Positions 20,970 to 33,459 of a DNA stretch of 64,000 nt are shown here, one piece after another. Below the pieces are notes generated by a model that saw nothing but the letters and a program-made list of their open reading frames with translations, was not told the DNA's origin and did not search any database. Every line of letters starts with the position of its first letter. Position 1 is the first letter of the stretch. This stretch comes from Henckelia pumila (lineage: Eukaryota; Streptophyta; Magnoliopsida; Lamiales; Gesneriaceae). The translations under genes and the position numbers were made by a program. Where the stretch lies: NCBI RefSeq assembly GCF_033568475.1, contig NC_133122.1, forward strand, positions 74,485,442 to 74,549,441. Direction: 5' to 3'.

Positions 20970-23611
20970 ATGGACGAGAGGCCGTTACGCAACAATCGTA
21001 ACCCACGCTATCGAAACCGCAACAACAACAATGAAGGGAATCCACCACCACCACCACCACCACCACCAGGGTTAGGCTTGAATCAAGCAGATTTGATGGC
21101 CATAGCAAGCATTGTGGCTACCACCATTCAAGGGTTGGGAAACCCTTCTGCCAATGGAAATCCACCACCACAGGCAGTACAACAGGTGCAAGGGGTGAAG
21201 TATCATTACGAGTCACTGAGAAAGAATCTAGCCCAAACCTTTAAAGGAGATCCAGATCCTGAGGTTGGCCAAAATTGGCTCAAGAATATCCAGACTCAAC
21301 TTCGCCTACTCGAGATTCCTGACAAATTTAAAGTAGATGTCGTGACACCATTTTTGGAAGAAAAAGCAGCCAAGTGGTGGGAGGCAGTTTCACCACCTAT
21401 GATTGCAGCCGGTCCAATCATGTGGCGACAATTTAAGGATGTGTTCCTGAAGCAGTATTATCCTGCGGAAGTCAGATTGCAAAAATTAAGTGAGTTCGAA
21501 AATTTCACTCAGACTCAGGATATGTCAGTGGTTGAATACACTTCAAAATTCAATTCACTCGGAACGTATGCTCCTACTATCATGGCTGATGATGTCTTGA
21601 AGATGCACCGTTTCAAAAGAGGTTTGAGCAGTCGTATTCAGACAGCTTTAGCAGTATACCATGCCACAAGTTTCGCTGATTTAATGGGAACTGCAATTCG
21701 AGCTGAGACCGATATCAAGCGAAGGGAAGACGAGAACACGAACAAGAGACCTCTTGTGGGGCAATCTTCAACAGGAAAACAGTCATTCAAGAAACCATAT
21801 CAGTTTACTGGAACAAACAAGAGCTCTCCTTCAAAACCAAGCAATCAAGAAATCAAAACATGTAGTACCTGTGGATTTAAACACTTTGGAGAATGCCGCA
21901 GAGCAAGTGGCGCCTGTTTTAGATGTGGGAAGACTGGGCACCGCATTGCAGATTGTCCAGAAAACAAGGGCAAAGAAACTGAGGCAAAAGGCAGTTCTAT
22001 TCCGAATAAACCAAAGGAGAACAAGCCGAATGCCCGAGTTTTTGCCATAACCCAAGAGGAGGTCGAGAATGCAAATGACGTTGTAGCAGGTACCATTCTA
22101 ATCAACAAAACTTCTGCTTATGTGTTGTTTGATTGTGGTGCTACGCATTCATTTATATCTAAGAGGTTTGCTAAGAAGTTAGGACTTACTCCTGAGATAC
22201 TTGTGGAACCTTTTAGAGTAGCAACTCCCACTAGCAACCCAATTGAAACACATAGGGTTCACAGAGATTGCGTAATTAACATCAATGAACACGAATTTGA
22301 AGCTGAACTCATTCAACTAAACATGGTAGAATTTGATGTCATCTTAGGAATGGATTGGCTAGAAAATAACCATGCTTTAGTAGATTGTCGCATGAAGAAT
22401 GTCAAATTGAGAGCTGCAAATCTCGACGAAATCATTTATCATGGCAAATTCAAGGAGCAGAAGTCTCTTTTATCTGCTTCTCAAACTTGGAAAGCTATGA
22501 AAAGTGGCGAAGAAGTATACCTAGCAGTGGTAGGCGAGGTAAAGGAAGAAGTTACACTTTCATTAGAAGATATTCTGGTAGTTCAAGAATTTTCAGATGT
22601 GTTTCCTGAAGATCTTCCTGGGGTAATTCCCAACCGCAAAGTGGAATTTGAAATTAATCTGTTACCTGGTGCTGCACCTATCTCGAAAGCACCATACCGA
22701 ATGGCTCCAGCAGAGTTGAAAGAATTAAAAGAGCAACTCCAAAAATTGTTGGATGAAAAGCAAATACGACCAAGTGCATCTCCTTGGGGAGCCCCGGTCC
22801 TGTTTGTAAAGAAGAAGGATGTGAGTATGAGATTGTGTATTGACTACCGAGAACTCAATAAAATCACAATCAAGAACAAGTATCCTCTTCCAAGAATTGA
22901 TGATCTGTTTGACCAACTCAAAGGAGCAACAGTCTTTTCCAAGCTCGATCTAAGGTCAGGCTATCACCAGTTGAAAGTCAAGACAGAAGATGTTCCGAAA
23001 ACAGCCTTCCGAACAAGGTATGGACATTACGAGTTCATGGTGATGCCTTTCGGATTAACCAATGCACCGGCAGCATTCATGGACCTCATGAACAGAGTAT
23101 TCAAGCCGTTCCTCGACAAGTTTGTAGTGGTGTTTATTGACGACATTGTCGTATATTTATCAAGTGACGAGGACCATAAAGACCATCTCCGGCTCACACT
23201 TCAGACATTGAGAGAAAATGAACTCTACGCCAAATTTAAGAAATGTGAATTCTGGATAAAGAGCGTAACTTTTCTGGGTCATATAATTTCCAAAGACGGA
23301 GTGTCAGTGGATTCCAAGAAAGTGGAAGCCGTCATGGACTGGCCTAGACCAAAAACGGTAACTGAAGTTCGGAGTTTTCTAGGCCTGGCTGGCTATTATC
23401 GAAAGTTTGTGGAAGGATTTTCCTCAATAGCTATACCTCTCACCAAACTCACACAAAAGAACTCTAAATTCAACTATGATGAATTGTGTGAGAAGAGCTT
23501 TCAAACCTTGAAAGAAAAGTTGGCATCCACTCCAGTGTTGATTCTACCAACTGAAGGTAAAGATTTTACCATATACAGTGATGCGTCAAAAGGAGGGTTG
23601 GGATGCGTACT
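20970..23611 (+). pseudogene. Element D gag-pol, part 1 (gag, protease, RT, start of RNase H)
   Basis: One open frame of about 880 codons, cut by element E. It starts [11 protein letters not shown] with a poly-Pro run. Next comes a retrotransposon gag domain (about 80-230) and a CCHC knuckle [14 protein letters not shown] (21915-21956). The protease has DCG at residue 388 in place of the usual DSG/DTG. RT has [31 protein letters not shown] and FIDD (Asp 724/725), then [10 protein letters not shown] and [11 protein letters not shown]. RNase H begins with YSDAS (Asp 871). Gag and pol are one frame here with no intron at the VVAG-TILI junction. A ttgtag acceptor-like site lies three bases before the ATG. 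The coding part itself has no stop; it was broken by the insertion. Confidence 0.9.
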
Positions 23612-26590
23612 TGTAACACCTAGAATTTCTAAAACGTAAATCCGCATACATAATTAGGAGAAATTAATTTTAAAATAAGGGTTAAATGAATTTATGTGTT
23701 ATTATGTGATTTATATGCATGATTTAAGTTATTTTAGCATTTAACCTAAAATTAGTGATTTTCGTGATTTATGGAAATTAATTGTTTTGATCGCATAGAC
23801 GGAACTGTGGACGGACGAGATACCAAAATATTTAGCCAAAAATATTTTATGAGTTTATGAGCCTTAAAAATAATATTTTAAGATATTTTGTCAAGAAAAT
23901 TTTAGTATTTAATTATATATTTATTTAAGGATTTATTTTTAGCCAAAATAAGTCATTTTAATGACTTTTATTAATATTTAAAAATTTCCTAATTTTATAT
24001 TTCGGGATTTTTGGTTGTGTTATCAGATTATTATTATTTAGTAAGGATTTTAAATATTTAGTTAGATATGATTTTATTTCTAAATTATTAATATCCTATT
24101 TTAATTCTAATTATCAAAATTTTAAAAAGAAAACCTAAACCTACCCTACCACAAATTCTTTTAGCCGACAACTCCCTCTTCTTCCACCCTCCTTCACGCC
24201 TCCCTCTTCATTCTGGGGAAAAAAAAACCCCATAGCCGATTATTCAAGCTTCATTCTTTAAAGATTTTTGGTCCGTTCGTCGTCCCGGAGCCACGTAAAC
24301 GCATCAACCTTCGTCTATAAATTGAAAAGGCATGTTTAACTCCTTTCTTTAACACCATATAAGCTATTATGCATGAATGAGATTTTTTTGTTTCAGAATT
24401 TAATAGCCATGGTTCGAATTTATTGCAAGTATGAATAAATTGTTGCATGTTTTGGTGAATTCATGATCATAACTCATTTTTGTGCCTTGCATGGTTCGGT
24501 CCAGAGGCTAGAGCTCGAGTAAGTGGTGGGCTAGGGTCCTAGGAAGCCAGCCATGGTCGGGTTATGAGGCTGGAATGGGATATAACCGTGGCATTCAAGA
24601 TCTGGTGCACAGATTGCGCAGATTTAGAGTTCCGGGAAAAAGAGTTCGTTCTCTTCACTCGGGCCACGGTTTGATGTGAGGTTTGTTGTGTTAGAAACCA
24701 CTACGTGTTTACTAAGTCTAGGAATTTATTTCACAGTGATTGATGGTCGGAGCAAGCGGCACGATCGAAAGTCCCGGCGCTGCTCAGGTCTACTCGCGAG
24801 CCCAGGATAGGCGAACTTGCAGCGGTTCGTTCTCCTTCGTTAGGATTTCGTTTTGGCTGGTTTTTGGCTTTATGGAAACGTCTTGAAGTTTTCTAAGTTT
24901 TTGCAAGAGGTTTCATGGTCTTTCGTGGTCGGAGCTTCAAGAACGAACTGTTTTTCCGCAGCTGCTCGCGTCTGCGCGCTAGTGCAGAAGGGCTGGGTTG
25001 CAGAGCTTCGTTCTCACTCCATAGTCGATGGATTGGGCTGATTCTTAGCTTTTTGGAAAGGTCTCGAAGTGTGCTAGCCAGTGATGGTGGATCTCCGGCC
25101 ATTGGGTGGCCGGAGATGTCCAGAAACAGGCTGCAAAGCCTGATGCTCGCGCAGCGGAGAGAGTAAGGGAAGGGGAATCGGGATGTGAGTCGGGGCTGGG
25201 TCTGGGCCGGGTCTTGGTGGTCCGGGTCGGGTCTGGTAGGTCTAGGGTCGGGTCAGGTGGTCCGGGTCTGGGTTAGGTGGACCGGGCTCGGGTATTTTAA
25301 ATTTTTAATTAATTAAGAGATTAATTGATTTTGGGCTTTTAAAATTAATTAGAAAATTATTTGGGCCTCCAAATAATTTTGTTTGGGCTTTTTAAATTAT
25401 TTTTAAGTTAGCCCAATAATTTTTATGGGCTCGTGGGCCCATAGAAATTTTTGGGCCAGTCCATGAGTTTATATGAGTTAATTCGTTAATGGGCCTAAAT
25501 ATTTTTATTTAAGCCCAATAATATTTAAGTATTTTATTTTAGTAAAATTATAATTTTTAAAATTAATTATTTAATTATGGGCTTTAAGTTAGTTATCAGG
25601 CTTTAAGTCAGTTAAGGGGTTTAGTAGAGAGACCAGCAGTCTGGACCAACCCATGAAAAATAAATAAGTCCGGAATATATATTTAATTATTTTATGCATG
25701 AAATTCATATTTTTAGTATGAGTATATTTATTATGAAAAATAAATTAAATATATATTACAGACAAATTTTCAGTGCATGCATCCATGAAATTTATTATGA
25801 ATATTATTATGTAAATGATGAGCAATAAAATATTTTGTGGAAATTGAAGTATGTGTGACATAGGGGTGGTTTTCCACCATATGATTCGGTAGTTTTACTA
25901 CCATAGGGGTGGTTATCCACCATATGATTCGGTAGTTTACTACCATAGGAGGTGATTTATCACCGCCATCGTACGTTGGTTTATGAGACTGATCAGTCGA
26001 CACATGAGCGTCACACTTATGGATATGACCATCTACAGGTTTTTAAATGTATTGCTCAATTATGTTATATATGATGAAGGAAGTTATGATATATGTAAGA
26101 TTTATGATTCAGCATTTATGTTATGAAAATATTTCCATGCATGCTCATGTACAGGTATATGTATTAGTATTTATGTGATGCATTATTTTTAACCTTGTTA
26201 TAAAGGATTAGACATGTTGAGCCCCTAGGCTCACTACGCTTATATGGTGCAGGTGAGCATGATGAATTTGATGTAGCTCCTACCGGTGGTGAGGACGTAT
26301 GAGATCACGGAGCAGTGGACCCCGTGACCGTCGCAGTTTTTAGTTTATTATGATTTAATTTTGAAAACATGTTTTATTTTATTATTATTCCGCATATTAT
26401 ATTTTTCAGTACCATTATTTATGATTTTAAATGATGCATGAAATATTTTTAAGAATTTATTTATTTAATATTTTCTTTAGATTATTTAATATTTAGCATT
26501 TTATTTTATATACATATATGTATGGGCATGTATGTATAATAGTATTATTTAAAAAAAAAAATTCCGCATTTAGAAGTAGAGGGCGTTTCA
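23612..26590 (+). repeat. Element E 5' LTR
   Basis: 2979 bp. It contains a two-unit tandem repeat of about 50 bp at 25860-25950 in which ggtggttttccacc and ggtagttttactacc are small hairpins, a g/c-rich cgggtcgggtc stretch (25190-25300), and a poly-A run near the end. Confidence 0.9.
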
Positions 26591-26592
26591 TT

Positions 26593-26604
26593 TGGTATCA
26601 AAGC
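26593..26604 (+). other. Primer binding site of element E
   Basis: tggtatcaaagc, two bases after the LTR; one base differs from the usual tggtatcagagc. Confidence 0.7.
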
Positions 26605-26779
26605 GCGGTCCTTGGAGGGTGTCCTACTGCCACGTGAAGCTCAGAAATCCTACTACCGGTCTGTAAGTTTTAAATTGTTTTCTTATGATTTATAAGGAGC
26701 AAATGTAATGATTTAAGATTTTCATGTTAGAAAAGTTTTAGAACCCTTAAGTTATGCATTGCGATTTACGTAAAGAAAT

Positions 26780-27842
26780 ATGTGGTGGTGCAGAATGCCT
26801 CCGAGACAGATGAATAGGCGAGGGGGACCTCCACCTCCACCTCCACCTCCGCAGAATCCGCTTGCAGCATTGGAGCAGGCCAATGCGAATATGATGGCTG
26901 GGATTACTGCTCCGTTGGAGCAGCAGGCGGCACGTCCTAGGCTCACTCATGATGAGGATGTTGCCGAGCGGTTCCAGAAGAAGGGACCTAAGGAGTTTGT
27001 CGGCACCACTGATCCACTCATTGCTGAGGGGTGGATTCGATCACTGGAGTCCATATTTGACTACATGGGGATCACTGATGCTGACAGGGTGAAGTGTGCA
27101 GTGTATATGATGAGAGGTGATGCAGCCTCTTGGTGGGAAGGTGCGGTTCGAGGTGTGAATCTACCTACATTGACTTGGATAGAGTTCAGACGCATGTTCT
27201 ATGCCAAGTATTTCACTGAGGATGTGCGCAGTCGCATGATCCGGGAGTTTATGAGTCTCCGCCAGGGAGACAAGTATGTGGTGGATTACATCACCCAATT
27301 CGAGAGAGGGTGTCGTTTCGTGCCTCTTATTGCTGACAGTGCGCCGGATAAGTTGAGGCAATTTGTGGAGGGTTTGCGGGCTGACATCAAACATGACGTT
27401 CGCATGTTGGATGTCACTACTTATGAGGCGGCAGTTAGCAGAGCATTACGTTCTGAGGAAGGGAGGCGAGAGATGCAGCGAGAGCAGCAGAGTAAGAGGC
27501 AGTTTCAGCCAGGGTATCAGAGGGCGACTTCGCAGCCTCATGCGAAGAAGCCGTATACTGGGCCGTCTAAGGGCCCGAATCAGTAGGGACAACAGCAGAG
27601 GCCTCAGGGGCGTCAGCTACAGCAGCAGCAGAGGGGCGGGGCCCCTAATACTGGAGGAGTTCCGATCTGCCCACAGTGTCAGAAGCCGCACACCGGGAAG
27701 TGTCTAGTGGGGTCCAATGTATGCTATGTTTGCAAGGAGCCAGGGCATGTTTCATATAACTGCCCGAAGAGGAAGAACACCACTGGGCGGGTGTTCGTCA
27801 TGCAGGCTGAGGAGCCAGACCCAGATACCTCCTTAATCACCG
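26780..27842 (+). pseudogene. Element E gag
   Basis: Gag of a chromovirus-type element, with one in-frame stop (TAG, 27584-27586) where Gln is likely ancestral. It starts MWWCRMPPRQMNRRGG (MPPRQM at 26795 may be the true start), then a poly-Pro run and a capsid domain with WIRSLESIFDYMG and FRRMFYAKYF. After the stop the same frame gives PICPQCQKPHTGKC and the knuckle CYVCKEPGHVSYNC. It ends DTSLITG at the intron donor; without splicing it stops two codons later (I-S-stop). The last base, 27842, is base 1 of codon 355, as in element H. Confidence 0.85.
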
Positions 27843-28038
27843 GTATTTCCTAAACTTCTTCTTTTAAGAAATTTTTTTGGGAATTTACTTCATGATTTTA
27901 AATTGCATGAATTATCTATTTGTTTGGTTAGAGTAGGATGCTCATTTTATTCGTGTTTTATTAAGAGAAATAATTTTGTAACTTGTATTGGGAGAAAAGT
28001 AAGTTTAGTATGCGATTATTGGGATTTTCTGCGTCCAG
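27843..28038 (+). other. Predicted spliceosomal intron between gag and protease, element E
   Basis: 196 nt, U-rich, from gtattt to gcgtccag. Joining its flanks gives ATCACCG+GGAGAATT, reading ITGRILVGG in one frame. Element H has an intron of 195 nt at the same base of the same codon. The interior differs strongly between the two while the flanking codons are nearly identical, which is typical of an intron. Element D has no insert here. No RNA evidence is available. Confidence 0.75.
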
Positions 28039-30192
28039 GGAGAATTCTAGTGGGAGGAAATTCCACGTTTGCGTTGCTAGATTCAGGAGCCACGCATTCG
28101 TTTATTTCCCTAGAGTATATCAGGCGGGTAGGCATCAAGCCTGAGGTTGCTGTTACAGGTTACGATGTCACTATGCCGTCTGGTCAGATTCTTACTACCA
28201 CTAGCGTCTGCAGAGATTTGGAGATGGAGTTACAGGGACATACTATCAGAGCAGATTTTGTGGTTTTACCGTTGACTGGATTCGATCTGATTTTGGGTAT
28301 GGATTGGTTGTCAGTCAACGGAGCAGTGATTGATTTTCGGCAGAGGACAGTGGCAGTGAAACCAGTGGTAGGCGACCATTTTGTGTTCTATGCATCTCCG
28401 AGCAGTGAGACCTCGCCTGTTATCTCTTTTACACGTGCGAGGAAGTTATTGAGACATGGTTGCCAGGGGTTTCTCGCCAGTGTAGTCACTTCATCAGAAC
28501 CACCTAGCAGATCATTGTCAGATATAGAGGTGGCTTGTGACTTTTCAGATGTCTTTCTGAAGGACGTTTCGGGAGTCCCACCAGCTAGAGAGGTGGAGTT
28601 CAGTATTGATCTGTTACCAGGTACTGTGCCTATCTCTAAGGCACCGTATCGACTTGCTCCTACTGAGATGAAAGAGTTGAAGGAGCAGATTCAAGAGTTG
28701 TTGGAGAAGGGCTTTATTCGTCCTAGCTTTTCTCCTTGGAGAGCTCCAATGTTGTTTGTGAAGAAAAAGGATGGTAGCATGAGACTTTGTATCGATTACC
28801 GAGAGCTCAACAGGGTCACTGTGAAGGACAAGTATCCACTTCCGAGGATTGAGGATTTGTTCGATCAGTTGCAGGGAGCTTCGGTTTTCTCCAAGATCGA
28901 TTTGCGATCTGGCTATCATCAGTTGAGGATTGAGATCTTGACAGAGGCTCATCTCCGTATTCCATTCACCCCGGAAGTACGAAGATGTATAGAGATTTGC
29001 AGTCATTGTATTGGTGGCCCGGCATGAAGAGAGATATTGGCCGATTTGGATCAGAGTGCTTGACTTGTCAGCAGGTCAAGGCAGAGCATCAGCATCCTGT
29101 AGGTTACTTAAACCTCTACCCATTCCGGAGTGGAAGTGGGAGAACATCACGATGGACTTTGTAGTTGGTCTTCCGAGGAGTACTAGAGGATGTACAGCTA
29201 TTTGGGTCATCGTGGATAGACTTACCAAGTCAGCTCATTTCTTGCCGGTGAGGACTACTTACTCATTGACGCAGTATGCAGAGCTTTACATCAAGGAGAT
29301 TGTTAGACTGCATGGCATACCAGTGTCGATTGTATCGGACAGAGATCCGAGATTTACGTCTGCATTCTAGAAGAGTTTGCACACAGCTTTGGGGACTCGG
29401 CTATTATTCAGTACAGCGTTCCATCCCCAGACAGATGGTCAGTCGGAGAGGGTGATCCAGATTCTTGAGGATCTACTGAGAGCTTGTTTCATTGATTTTC
29501 AGGGCTCTTGGGAGACTAGACTGCCATTAGTGGAGTTTACCTATAACAACAGTTTTCAGTCGTCTATAGGTATGGCTCCTTATGCAGCTCTCTACGGGAG
29601 CAGATGTAGATCGCCAGTGCATTGGGATGAGGTTGGCGAGAGGATTTTATTTGGTCCCGAGATTGTACAGCAGACTGCCGATGTTGTGACACAGATACGG
29701 GATCGTATGAGAACAGCTCAGAGTCGTCAGAAGAGTTATGCTGATACTCGACGACGAGATCTTGGGTTTGTAGTAGGTGATCATGTGTTTCTGAAAGTAT
29801 CACCTATGAAAGGGGTGATGAGATTTGGTCGCAGAGGCAAGTTGAATCCGAGATATATTGGGCCATTTGAGATCTTGGAGAGAGTTGGCACTTTGACATA
29901 CCGTTTAGCACTACCGCCAGGGCTTGCAGCAGTGCACAACGTTTTCCATGTATCCATGCTTCGGAGATACATCTCTAATCTGACGCATGTGTTGGATCAC
30001 GAGCCTTTGCAGTTAGCACCAGATCTAGCATTTGAGGAGAGGCCTGTTCGTATCTTAACCAGAGAGGAGCGGAGATTGAGGACGCGGGTCATACCGATGG
30101 TCAAAGTCCAGTGGCAGAATCATTCCGAGGAGGAAGCCACTTGGGAGACCGAGGCAGACATGAGGACTCGCTACCCGGAGTTATTCGAGTAA
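28039..30192 (+). pseudogene. Element E pol with internal 1.2-kb deletion
   Basis: It begins [21 protein letters not shown] (protease, DSG) and continues into RT up to RSGYHQLRI near 28935. It then jumps to EILTEAH, part of the integrase N-terminus, so the RT catalytic core and RNase H are missing. Frame changes lie near 29000 and 29100, and a TAG at 29368-29370 replaces Trp. The integrase core is readable: [15 protein letters not shown] and HPQTDGQSER carry the D-D-E residues. The C-terminus has GPFEILERVG, VHNVFHVSMLRRY and a chromodomain-like VKVQWQNHSEEEATWE. The protein is not functional. Confidence 0.9.
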
Positions 30193-30220
30193 ACACTTTA
30201 ATTTCGAGGACGAAATTCAA

Positions 30221-30235
30221 TTTAAGGGGGAGAAT
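30221..30235 (+). other. Polypurine tract of element E
   Basis: aagggggagaat directly before the 3' LTR; plus-strand primer site for reverse transcription. Confidence 0.75.
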
Positions 30236-33233
30236 TGTAACACCTAGAATTTCTAAAACGTAAATCCGCATGCATAATTAGGAGAAATTAATTTTAAAAT
30301 AAGGGTTAAATGAATTTATGTGTTATTATGTGATTTATATGCATGATTTAAGTTATTTTAGCATTTAACCCAAAATTAGTGATTTTCGTGATTTATGGAA
30401 ATTAATTGTTTTGATCGCATAGACGGAACTGTGGACGGACGAGATACCAAAATATTTAGCCAAAAATATTTTATGAGTTTATGAGCCTTAAAAATAATAT
30501 TTTAAGATATTTTGTCAAGAAAATTTTAGTATTTAATTATATATTTATTTAAGGATTTATTTTTAGCCAAAATAAGTCATTTTAATGACTTTTATTAATA
30601 TTTAAAAATTTCCTAATTTTATATTTCGGGATTTTTGGTTGTGTTATCAGATTATTATTATTTAGTAAGGATTTTAAATATTTAGTTAGATATGATTTTA
30701 TTTCTAAATTATTAATATCCTATTTTAATTCTAATTATCAAAATTTTAAAAAGAAAACCTAAACCTACCCTACCACAAATTCTTTTAGCCGACAACTCCC
30801 TCTTCTTCCACCCTCCTTCACGCCTCCATCTTCATTCTGGGAAAAAAAAACCCCATAGCCGATTATTCAAGCTTCATTCTTTAAAGGTTTTTGGTCCGTT
30901 CGTCGTCCCGGAGCCACGTAAACGCATCAACCTTCGTCTATAAATTTAAAAGGCATGTTTAACTCCTTTCTTTAACACCATATAAGCTATTATGCATGAA
31001 TGAGATTTTTTGTTTCAGAATTTAATAGCCATGGTTCGAATTTATTGCAAGTATGAATGAATTGTTGCATGTTTTGGTGAATTCATGATCATAACTCATT
31101 TTTGTGCCTTGCATGGTTCGGTCCAGAGGCTAGAGCTCGAGTCAGTGGTGGGCTAGGGTCCTAGGAAGCCAGCCATGGTCGGGTTATGAGGCTGGAATGG
31201 GATATAACCGTGGCATTCAAGATCTGGTGCACAGATTGCGCAGATTTAGAGTTCCGGGAAAAAGAGTTCGTTCTCTTCACTCGGGCCACGGTTTGATGTG
31301 AGGTTTGTTGTGTTAGAAACCACTACGTGTTTACTAAGTCTAGGAATTTATTTCACAGTGATTGATGGTCGGAGCAAGCGGCACGATCGAAAGTCCCGGC
31401 GCTGCTCAGGTCTGCGCGCGAGCCCAGGATAGGCGAACTTGCAGCGGTTCGTTCTCCTTCGTTAGGATTCCGTTTTGGCTGGTTTTTGGCTTTATGGAAA
31501 CGTCTTGCAGTTTTCTAAGTTTTTGCAAGAGGTTTCATGGTCTTTCGTGGTCGGAGCTTCAAGAACGAACTGTTTTTCCGCAGCTGCTCGCGTCTGCGCG
31601 CTAGTGCAGAAGGGCTGGGTTGCAGAGCTTCGTTCTCACTCCATAGTCGATGGATTGGGCTGATTCTTAGCTTTTTGGAAAGGTCTCGAAGTGTGCTAGC
31701 CAGTGATGGTGGATCTCCGGCCATTGGGTGGCCGGAGATGTCCAGAAACAGGCTGCAAAGCCTGCTGCTCGCGCAGCGGAGAGAGTAAGGGAAGGGGAAT
31801 CGGGATGTGAGTCGGGGCTGGGTCTGGGCCGGGTCTTGGGGGTCCGGGTCGGGTCTGGTAGGTCTAGGGTCGGGTCAGGTGGTCCGGGTCTGGGTTAGGT
31901 GGACCGGGCTCGGGTATTTTAAATTTTTAATTAATTAAGAGATTAATTGATTTTGGGCTTTTAAAATTAATTAGAAAATTATTTGGGCCTCCAAATAATT
32001 TTATTTGGGCTTTTTAAATTATTTTTAAGTTAGCCCAATAATTTTTATGGGCTCGTGGGCCCATAGGAATTTTTGGGCCAGTCAGTGATTTTATTGGGCC
32101 AGTCCATGAGTTTATATGAGTTAATTAGTTAATGGGCCTAAATATTTTTATTTAAGCCCAATAATATTTAAGTATTTTATTTTAGTAAAATTATAATTTT
32201 TAAAATTAATTATTTAATTATGGGCTTTAAGTTAGTTATCAGGCTTTAAGTCAGTTAAGGGGTTTAGTAGAGAGACCAGCAGTCTGGACCAACCCATGAA
32301 AAATAAATAAGTCCGGAATATATATTTAATTATTTTATGCATGAAATTCATATTTTTAGTATGAGTATATTTATTATGAAAAATAAATTAAATATATATT
32401 ACGGACAAATTTTCAATGCATGCATCCATGAAATTTATTATGAATATTATTATGTAAATGATGAGCAATAAAATATTTTGTGGAAATTGAAGTATGTGTG
32501 ACATAGGGGTGGTTTTCCACCATATGATTCGGTAGTTTTACTACCATAGGGGTGGTTATCCACCATATGATTCGGTAGTTTACTACCATAGGAGGTGATT
32601 TATCACCGCCATCGTACGTTGGTTTATGAAACTGATCAGTCGACACATGAGCGTCACACTTATGGATAGGACCATCTACAGGTTTTTAAATGTATTGCTC
32701 AATTATGTTATATATGATGAAGGAAGTTATGATATATGTAAGATTTATGATTCAGCATTTATGTTATGAAAATATTTCCATGCATGCTCATGTACAGGTA
32801 TATGTATTAGTATTTATGTGATGCATTATTTTTAACCTTGTTATAAAGGATTAGACATGTTGAGCCCCTAGGCTCACTACGCTTATATGGTGCAGGTGAG
32901 CATGATGAATTTGATGTAGCTCCTACCGGTGGTGAGGACGTATGAGATCACGGAGCAGTGGACCCCGTGACCGTCGCAGTTTTTAGTTTATTATGATTTA
33001 ATTTTGAAAACATGTTTTATTTTATTATTATTCCGCATATTATATTTTTCAGTACCATTATTTATGATTTTAAATGATGCATGAAATATTTTTAAGAATT
33101 TATTTATTTAATATTTTCTTTAGATTATTTAATATTTAGCATTTTATTTTATATACATATATGTATGGGCATGTATGTATAATAGTATTATTTAAAAAAA
33201 AAAATTCCGCATTTAGAAGTAGAGGGCGTTTCA
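30236..33233 (+). repeat. Element E 3' LTR
   Basis: 2998 bp, nearly identical to the 5' LTR. The main difference is an extra segment of about 22 bp near 32087 that repeats gggccagtc. Confidence 0.9.
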
Positions 33234-33459
33234 GTACTCATGCAAAAAGGAAGGGTAATTGCTTATGCATCAAGACAACTGAAGCCGTATGAGCAAAACT
33301 ACCCCACACATGATCTTGAATTAGCAGCAGTAGTCTTTGCACTAAAAATTTGGAGGCATTATCTCTACGGGGCAAAGTGTGAAATATTTACTGATCACCA
33401 AAGTCTCAAGTACTTGTTTACTCAAAAAGAGTTGAATATGAGACAGAGAAGGTGGATTG
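33234..33459 (+). pseudogene. Element D RNase H, middle part
   Basis: A piece of element D between inserts E and F. It reads [36 protein letters not shown] and [16 protein letters not shown] (RNase H Glu and Asp residues), ending RQRRW at the target site gattg of F. Confidence 0.9.

Larger units (their letters stand above)
23612..33233 (+). mobile_element. Element E: Ty3/gypsy retrotransposon nested in D RNase H
   Basis: Two LTRs of about 3 kb each (23612-26590 and 30236-33233) start tgtaacacctag and end gggcgtttca. The target duplication gtact lies at 23607-23611 and 33234-33238. Removing the element restores the D reading frame [15 protein letters not shown]. Its interior is short because 1.2 kb of pol is deleted, so it cannot move alone. 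LTR similarity is very high, so the insertion is recent. It belongs to the same broad family as F and H. Confidence 0.92.

Noticed and set aside
20893..21075. Frame ending in a poly-His run
   Set aside because: It is the other frame of the ccacca repeat that codes the poly-Pro run of element D gag.
24853..25166. Small ORFs repeated at 31362-31788
   Set aside because: They are in the GC-rich part of the two E LTRs, so they are repeated only because the LTR is repeated; no motif is seen.
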